The notes under the pieces are model-generated. The model saw only the letters and a program-made list of their open reading frames with translations, had not been told where the DNA came from and ran no database searches. 64,000 bases of DNA from Urechis unicinctus (lineage: Eukaryota; Annelida; Polychaeta; Xenopneusta; Urechidae): positions 73,475,644-73,539,643 of the forward strand of contig CM067356.1 of NCBI GenBank assembly GCA_034190875.2, given 5' to 3'. Both the position numbers and the translations under genes were made by a program. The stretch's first letter is position 1, and the number at the start of each line of letters is the position of its first letter. This document shows positions 55,485 through 64,000 of this stretch, one piece after another.

Positions 55485-55560
55485 CAACAGTAGCAAAGTA
55501 AAGCTAATACGTTCACACCATCGCGCATATACAGAATCGCGCTTGTTCATATACCAGCAT
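55485..55560 (+). repeat. R6 copy b, resumed right end
   Basis: GTAGCAAAGTAAAGC and CACCATCGCGCATATACAG match 26795-26855 in copy a. Confidence 0.6.
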
Positions 55561-55789
55561 ATATGTTAAGTCATATGAGCATACACGTCAAGGAGTATAG
55601 GCTGTAATAGGATGCACCATAACGACATAACATGCCGTACATATCTTTCACTGGTTGGATGTGGCAATTGACATTAAATTTGAGTTGCGGTTTTCTGTCT
55701 CGAAACAGTTATTCCTGCCGTGTCATAATTGTGTAAGCATATGATCCGTAAACAATGTCCATATGTATTATTTGAGGTTGCTTTTCACA

Positions 55790-56110
55790 GTAACGAAATA
55801 CGAACATCGTTGGACGAAGCATGGTATATTGTGTCAGCTGTGTTATAGCAAGCGATCCACGAGGCAATGTATTTAGTGCGCTATCAGTGTAAATCGAAAT
55901 CTCTCATGACCATGTCTATATCTTTCTATGCGACCCTTGTGATGGCCAAATTTTTTTCAGCTCTCATGGCCGCATTTGATAAACGACCATCGCTTTCTAC
56001 TAATATTAAAAGATATAGGCAACGTAATGTCAAATCCTGAAGAATGTTGGAGGTAAATCGGTTATGCAATGAATTATCATGACTCTTAAATCGAAAGCAT
56101 TGTTCAAGAA
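55790..56110 (+). repeat. Repeat family R4, copy c (fragment)
   Basis: Resembles 12710-13000 and 30060-30350: a TATAGCAAGCGATCC block, then ATGACCATGTCTATATCTTT, then CTGAAGAATGT and TGAATTATCATGA. It is more diverged than copies a and b and lacks the pseudogene portion. Confidence 0.55.
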
Positions 56111-58384
56111 CTCTTTTTCAGCACAAAATAATGCCCAATATATCGGCGAAATCATTGTCTGGTGGAATTATCCATAGTCAGATTTTGAGTTGCTTATTCT
56201 AACGTAGCACGCAATTAGAAAGCATAGGGTTGCAACCCAACTGACTTGCTTGCAAATCAACCCCTGTAATCTGTTCCTTTGAACTGTAACACCAATGAAA
56301 TTTAGGTTGATTACTTCATATGCTACAGAACGGATCAAACGCCTAGTTTTACAATTGAAACTGATAGAACTTCAATGGGCAACAAATATCAAATTTCTAT
56401 TGTTAACTACCTTGTGTGATGGCTTTTATTTCAATGGTCGTTTCCATGACATAATTGCAAAGATTTCAATTGAATTACTGCCGAGATAAAGGAATTAATT
56501 GGAAAAGCAATGCCATTACCGGATTTACTTCCTTCTAGTTTTAGCAACATTACCCACTATATATTATTTGCGATGTGGCCACCAAAAGCTTAGTATTTGT
56601 TGCTTTTTAAAGGTGCGCCACACTATTCGTGAATTATAATCGCTTCATAACCATATACCACATATGAGTGATATAATTAACGACGAGGCAGTATTGAATT
56701 GCAATGTATGAGGGTGACTACAATGACTAAAAGTTACGTGAGGACATGTCTAATCCAGCTATTGTTTGATCACTTTGAATATCAGTTAAAACTTCTAAGA
56801 CGACTGATAATTCTTCATGGGGTAGCATTTACAATATATCTAACCAAGTTTTCTCGAAGATTGCAGGTGCTCTGTGGGTTTATGCGCTGAACATGCTCCC
56901 CCCCCCCTGCATTTTGTCGAGCTTTAACGTCGATCATAGCAGACAATAAACTAACTAGCAAATTATGCATAGTCTTAACAATTGTTTTTCTACTGTATCG
57001 GGTTTATTTTATAAAAACGCTAGACATTTTGGCTGAAATTTCAATTGTATTATGAACCCTTCAGCCAACCACAGCCACAGCCTCAATGTATGCCTTGTTC
57101 ACGGCAAATATCCATGTCAGGCAGTGGGCTACAAACCTGACCATATAATTTGCGTGACGATTATCTTGTGACAATTAAATATATCACCTGCTGCCAACTT
57201 GCCGTTTATGTGTGGAATATCCTTCGTCAATTATTTAATTAATCTATTCAAATTGGAGCAGTGAAAATCAATCTGTAGATATACATCTTTATGGATAACT
57301 GTTTGTTGGCTCATGGGTCGAACATGTTATTAATGAATAATCAGCGATTACAAATAAATAGACTGGAGTTTATTACTCAGTCGTACAGCATTACCAACAG
57401 ATAAATATTCATTAAGCTGCTCATTACAAAACGGTAACGTTAACATGCGGAACATCGACATTTCATTTGCGTCGTTGATTTTGTTTCGCCATTGTAAATG
57501 AGGTGCTCTTTTTATGCAATTTCATCGTAATCGTTGCGTAACCTCAGTGTTAAACATGTCTATTTAGCGCATTGGTCTATTTGATTTCCTGCAATAATAT
57601 GTTTTTTCTTACGCGCATATGTGTAATCATTTACAATGGGACACTGCTAAAGTCTCGGCTCGCCGTATTTCGAGATGCATATTCAATGGCTACGTTCAAG
57701 TCAAATGATGGTTAATGGAGGGTCAGTATTACCGCGGATAAATAATGCATGCAATTTTTCATTCTCTTTTTCAAAGGCATCTGGATATCTTCCACCTGGT
57801 CCGGGCAAAAAAATGTTCATATTAATGTTCCACCTAGGTCACACGATAATCAAATTGACTGGATTATCTCATTGCCACATTGGCTTGAAATTCATCATTT
57901 ACATTTTGCATTTTATGTCGATATCATGGTCAACCCTACCACGCGGGAACTGGGGTTATAAATACTTTTAGATATTACTGTAATTTTATTATGCATTGCT
58001 TGTCGCTTGTGGGTGAATATGTTGTCAGGATGATTTTCAATGGAAATTGATGTATCATGCAATATACAAAGTATAAATGCTATCAGGTTAATCATGGCGT
58101 TGGTAAGGGCGATCATTTACGCTTGAAAATTATATATCTCGAAACATTAACAGTTTATGAGCCATCTACGCCTAAACAAAATAACATCTCATCATTTTGT
58201 AGCTTCATATTGTATTGTATATAAGTATTGATATATACATGCATAAATGCAGGGATGTGTATCGCACATGCTGCGGCGTATCAATGATCAGGGGAATGCT
58301 GTAGCCAAATATGTAGAGCTGATAACGCTAGGTAGTAACACAAGAGGGCGTTCGACACATCATTCTAGCTGATCCACGTCTTTT
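56111..58384. other. Non-coding stretch, no gene seen
   Basis: Open frames up to 98 codons (57675-57971) have no recognisable domain. A C10 run is at 56898-56907. Confidence 0.4.
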
Positions 58385-58630
58385 TAAAGCGTATTAATTG
58401 TTTAGAGAGTCAAATATCCTTCAACGGCAATAATTTAAGCAGCCAAGCTGACGGGTAAATTAGCTTCGGGAAGCACATTGTGTCGAGTAAGACAAAAATA
58501 GGAATTGCCTCCATCCTGTTTCGTACGGCCATTATTGATGCAGGCGCCAACTGCAAACGTCCTTTTGTCACGTGCGAGCTGGATACATGTACCCTCATAA
58601 ATCAAGAAAGGCTTTATATATTGCTCCGTC
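58385..58630 (-). repeat. Repeat family R5, copy c (inverted, internally deleted)
   Basis: The minus strand carries GCACGTGACAAAAGGACG followed by TTTGCAGTTGG, like 16045 and 51840 on the plus strand. It later carries GCTTAAATTATTGCCG and TATTTGACTCTCTA, like 16370-16410. About 200 bp between these landmarks in the other copies is missing. Confidence 0.6.
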
Positions 58631-61600
58631 CTAATATACGTCGTCGACAAGACATAAATCAATCATTGGTGGCATGGCTGTATCTCATGGTCCCAATATT
58701 GAATGCTTTCTATTTAGGGCCTACGATAGTTCCGCGAGAAAAAACCCTGGGTATTAATTCACTGAACCATCAATCCTCCATCATGAGCACCATCTCTAAT
58801 GCATATGATGAGTGTGCATAAATCACGTAATGTTGGTGATGACAGGCATCGCGGAACCTTTATGGAGTCCAATTATCGCTGGGGGCGCTGGTGGTCTTGT
58901 TGTTGAAGTCGCAAACACAGTCATTTATCGAGGATTTGTACACTTTGCCCCAATGAAGGTATAAGCGGCGGTTAATGCTGACTAAATCAGTACCACCAGG
59001 TGGCAATAGGTGATATAAATTATTGATCGGATATTATATGTATCCTCTATAAACGAGCATGTTTACCAGACTCGCACCCTGGGTGACTCTATCTCTATGT
59101 CTTTGTATATCTGAATTTCTTAACTATGTGCTTCTAGGTAAGTCAGTCAGCTGATGGTTGTTCGCATGACGATTCGATGTAATACCGTGGCGATAGCAAA
59201 GACGATGACTTTTTTCAGAGAACATAACGCATTATTATGTGATAGATGTCAGTGTCTGGTCTAATACTGCAACTTGTCACGGCGGGGGAAAAGAACAACA
59301 ATAGCCAAAGAATCGTCCGGTGCAAAACGTGCTGGAATAGCTGCTCAGATTAACACTCCTGTGCCGAGCTAGGCATATATCATAGACACTTGTCTGGTAA
59401 CTATGGATTATGCAGCCAAAAACTCACCCATAATCACTAACATATACTATGTGTTTGAAATTGTAAGGCAGTGGATCAACGACACTGCTGATGTATAGGG
59501 GGGCCTTCGGACGGTTAGTACTATGGACAGACACGCGGTTAGGACATGTATATGGTGCAGAACACTGATTGCACAGGCGCACATACATATTCAGACAAGC
59601 ATTGTACGCAGGTACAATTTTGCATATTTTTAGACAATATAGAGATATACAGCCCCTCTGTTTAGGTATAAACCGATAAAACTATGTATAGAAAGGCAAA
59701 TAGTTCCTCAAAAGAACACATTTACATCGTAGTTTTTAGTTAAGATAACATTTTTAACATTTTACGATCCGCTGAGCACAGTGTTCTACTCATGATACGT
59801 GTATAATTTCTTATTCAATAGACTTATCATGTACGATGTATGTTTATGGTATATCATCATTACGAACGTCACAATTATCATCAGCCTTGTATCTTGGTAA
59901 TCATGGTAGTCTATCTGAATAATAATCGTTACCTTAATACAAACCTACGCAAATACTAAACGATTCAAATCATGGGCATAGTTGTTGAAGTCATCACTGC
60001 CTTACATATAGCCAAACATCTGCTTTTTGTGAATGGTTCACATTGAATTGTGCCATCCTCCTTGATTGCTTCTATGTATTGTGAGATGCAAATGCTTTAT
60101 CACTCATCAAGTCGATCTAACCATGCATACTACAGATTCACAAACACAGCAGTTGTATCACTAATGTTACTTTCTCTATCAAGAATTGGGTTAATGGCGC
60201 AAAACGAGTACATTTTAGTACCCATTATCGCTTGGCGGCATCTTGCCACCAGCTTACCCTTTTTACAACACTCAACGATCTATGCAAGCGAATGAAAGCA
60301 TTTTACCTGACATGTATGTATACAAATGCGTACTTAATCCAAAGGTGTATTAGCGATGTAATCAATCTATAAAATCCAGAGCATGCAGTTCAACAGAGTG
60401 AATTAGTGATTGCAGACTCTGATGTGTGAAACACTCCACAAAGTGTAGTTGAGATAATTACTGACGTTGCTTTGCTGGTTTCTTTCTCTATTGTAGATAC
60501 TGTTGGTAAGGTTTTAAATACAAGCGTGTAGACGATAGTTATATAACAGTGTTCAGCTGTCGGTGTGTAGGTTCTACATCTGCGGCGGTTTGTTTCCCGA
60601 GTTTATGCTAAAAAATTAAACCTTAACTCAGCCATTCGTTCTTTTTGCGTTTGAGGTAATCACCCAACTGTTGTATATCAACAGTTCTTATGCAGCTACA
60701 TGAATGTTTTAGTTTCAACCCATATCTCAATTGTTCTATGTACCCTCTGTACTATTTTATGCTCCAGAGATATTAAATGAAGCGCATTCCTGTGTCCACC
60801 TAAAGATTCTGATAAACAAGTGATGTTTTGAATTGTCGTTCGTACAACGTTTTGGCTGTCCATAGCTGCTGAAGCTGGTACATGTTAGAATAGAAACTGA
60901 GACTTGCTATAAGACTAAGCGCAGAAATATATAGTATTGTCAATATGAACATCGAAATTAAACAGGCAAACAGTCAAAAGCCCGAAGTAGTTAAAATAAC
61001 ATATGCCTCCAACATTATAAACAATACACAAAATGCAGCAAACCATTTCGCCAAAAGGTCTTGAGATCAGAGCACTCATCGCCTGATAAACAATTAAGAC
61101 CATCCGTTATCAAATACTTGGCGTTCACATCATTAATGATAAAAGAACAAAACATTAGCGCTTTTGGTAATAATTGGTAATGGTTGCATATAAACTTGGC
61201 TCGGGTACAGTTTCAGAACGATGAACTCAGCTTCATTACTTTTTGCTCCCTATTAAGAGCGTTACAATTACCAGTGCCCTATTTTGCAGTAAGCAAGCAG
61301 AATAATTCTCACTTCGTGTATCTAAATCATGCAAGCATACTCTTATTGATGCAGTATAATACGCAGATAAAAGTATATGAATAGTTATTGGAAAATAGAT
61401 GTGATAAAAAGACCTATATCACCCTTGGGAATAGCGTTGACTGCTAACACTCGTAAAATTCTACAACACTTGACGGCGCGCGCGTGTGTGTAAGTGGGGT
61501 GGGGGGGGGGGGTTATATGCCTTTGTATCACTTGCTTCAAATGACGAAAAAAAACAGTTTGATGCTGTTGCGACTGACATTTTCTTCGATTCTCATCAAC

Positions 61601-64000
61601 GTCAAGCCAAAGTTTGTTATCCGCAATGTGTAGCCTGCTTCGAAATAAAGACACAGTAAATGCGTTGCCGAGACCCTAAGGCGTTATTTGCATGTATGGC
61701 TCTGTAAACTACCGCGGGATTTGGGTGCCCTCATGTCATTTCTTTTCTCTGATTTATATGCTGTATTATTAAGGATGCTATTTCGTATGGATCAAATTTT
61801 AACTATGGTTGATGCCTACTCCAATATTTTCGATTTTTTTCGTATGCTACTTTGCATTCCTTACTCTAATCTGCGATTGTCCCGCCCAATGCAATAGGGA
61901 TATATGCAACACATTTTTACATCCGGGTGTTCTGGTCGGAGAAAAGTACCAACTTAAGTTTCACCGAAGCTGAGAGAATAATGTTCTCCGGATGATCAAA
62001 ATGTCTTACATAGATAGATCTCCAAAATATATATCAAGTCTAATATCATGATAATCCCCAACCATCTGGTATCTCGTGGCATAAATCCTTTCAAATATAT
62101 CTATTTCTCCTTTTTATTACAGTGATGAATGGCGTAGTCGTAATATCCTAGAGTCAATCTGCACATAGGTATCATTAAGATGCTTCTTCATATATTGCGG
62201 AATATGCTTATCATATTTTTTGAGTAATTGACGTAGTATGCAAATACACAATTCTCCGCAATAGAAGTACTATTAGTGCGTCTATAATTGCTTAAAAGTT
62301 TAATATCTAGTACGATTCACTGTTTATAAACAATCTGCCCTAGAATCTGACAGCTTCACATGGTTTTGGTAAAAAGTATTGCTTTGTTCAGACTTATACA
62401 GAGAGAGTCTCCGCCCTGCTCCGACGGATGTATTATACACGAACTGTCGCATCCATATAAAGGACAGAAATATAGGAAGATATGAAGATCGGACATCGGC
62501 AGCCAGAAGCCGAAGTTGGCATTTTACAAATCATTCAAATTTTTGACATTGTTCCACGTCTTGGCGAGCCCAATAAACTCACTATAGATTCAAATATCCT
62601 TTGTGATAACCTAAGAGTTATAACTGACGGGTGAATCAGCCACCAGAAACGCCTAAACGTCTGTACTAGTTTCATCCATGGCGACGACTTCTTTCATATA
62701 CTACTTGCAAAATGTAATCTTAATTTGATGATGTCAGATTTGTGTCTGATACAGCAGTTGTAACGTGAGAAGAAAACAACGGCAATGACTCAACAGTCTT
62801 TGAATGCCAGTCAATCGCAGATGCACAGGCACACTCTCTTACAAGTGCACAGGTAAGGCGGGTAGCTTACCGACATGGCACATAGCACTTCGAAACACAT
62901 CGACATAAAAAATACGTACACACAAATCATTTTAGTTGACGAAAATGCGTAAACGAGCCGAAGGTTTCTTGTTGTGGTCATTAAAAGGATAATTATTTTG
63001 CGTATGATTATATACAATAGGGGGATAATTGCTTGTACGAAAAATTCACCCTCTTCTACTTCCGGGTCCCTGCTATGACGAGAAACAATACAACGGGAAT
63101 CGGACAATTGGCTATTGCTTGTTTCGATCAGTTATACTAAATTCAATCCCAGTCACTGTAAACTAGCAAGAGTTGGCATATTGCAATCTATGTATCACAT
63201 TTCATTCATCCTTTGAAATGTACGCAATTGCCTTATGGGTACTGTCGATTATATCCTCAGATTTTTACGGCTGCTTAGGTAATATCGTTTCCAGTAACAT
63301 TATATAAACCACAGTTATATAGCGTTTTCGGTTTAAAGTTATATTGCCAGTGTGATTTATTTCCCTGGTCAGTGCAACCATCCATCCGGAGTGAAGAATA
63401 TGAGATACAAATTATGACCAGTTGTTTGACCAACACTTCCGTTCCCTTTTGTTTTGATGCAATCACCCACCTAGTGTATGCCAAAATAAATGAGCAGTTC
63501 CATTTTTAAGTTTGTTGCAGCACATAGTTAAACTGTTTCATGCGCCTTGCCATGGCCGCAACTTGAAACGTTGAGCCTCAAATTTCACGTTCATGCCTCG
63601 TTTTGGCTGCCAATCGTTGAGGATTTCAAAATACGCTACATCGCTACAGTGGTTCAATATAAAATTGCAAGATAGCATTGAATTATGTATATATGTGTAT
63701 CAGGGAAGGAAAGCTTAGGCGATGCAAGGGTGAGACTGGTATGAGATCACCAAACAAAGTAGTCCGTATGTTGTTCTCGTTTGTTATGATTGTTTCATGC
63801 ATGTCATATGAGAGCAATATTTCTGAAGAGTGTATCGGCATTGTTGGCTTGAGACAAGATAAACTTGTCAGGAATTTCCTGATTGACTAAAACTTATCCA
63901 CTTGTTAACATAATAGCGCTGCAGTTGTAAAGGTTGCATCAAAATGTTATACATTGTATTAAGATATTGAAAATTGCTTGTGTGCGAACAAAAGAATATC
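58631..64000. other. Non-coding stretch, no gene seen
   Basis: AT-rich DNA with chance open frames of up to about 100 codons. At 61475-61512 a GCGCGCGTGTGTGT run is followed by a G-rich stretch ending in G12 (61501-61512). No gene, RNA or repeat partner was recognised. Confidence 0.4.

Noticed and set aside
58435..58662. Minus-strand frame with ARDKRTFAVGACINNG, again faintly transporter-like
   Set aside because: It lies in the inverted R5 copy. The same DNA in copies a and b gives different residues and early stops.

Overview
This is a eukaryotic, almost certainly animal, genomic window. It is AT-rich and full of long dinucleotide microsatellites. It has one 100-N scaffold gap (37257-37356) and no operon-like coding, and the only convincing genes are split by short GT-AG introns. 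The type of DNA transposon present and the repeat-rich non-coding background suggest a marine invertebrate or basal chordate, but the sequence alone does not fix the species.

The outstanding object is a complete two-gene DNA transposon at 17376-23011 (5636 bp). It has imperfect terminal inverted repeats of about 200 bp, whose outermost 49 bp are identical, and it is flanked by a 6-bp direct repeat, GATAAA. Inside are two convergent, intron-split and apparently intact genes. A rightward six-exon gene encodes a 401-aa DDE integrase-like transposase with triad D139/D197/E236. A leftward seven-exon gene encodes a 354-aa protein with a C-terminal all-cysteine RING-like zinc finger, a basic PKRRR patch, a proline-rich linker and two possible ubiquitin-like modules. 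All splice phases match in both models. Each gene starts just inside one terminal repeat, so each terminus probably supplies a promoter. The two genes end back to back around a 79-bp tandem duplication that carries poly(A) signals.

The rest of the window is mostly old, diverged, non-coding duplicated DNA. I recognise six repeat families by eye (called R1-R6 here). R1 is at about 1.5, 33 and 47 kb; R2 at 6.5, 23, 27 and 37 kb; R3 at 8, 41 and 43 kb; R4 at 12.5, 30 and 55 kb; R5 at 15.5, 51 and, inverted, 58 kb; R6 at 25.5 and 53 kb. Their order is broadly collinear between the first and second halves, with offsets of about 26-36 kb. The window therefore looks like a decayed tandem duplication of a roughly 30-kb segment, later broken up by insertions. 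Relative to the second half, the first half carries about 8.5 kb of extra DNA between R5 and R6, and the transposon lies in it. R4 holds a decayed minus-strand coding sequence still recognisable as protein in two copies. A small inverted pair lies at 34.1-34.5 and 44.4-45.3 kb.

I could not support a host protein-coding gene, rRNA, tRNA or CRISPR array. Repeat boundaries were set by eye and are good to a few tens of bases at best.
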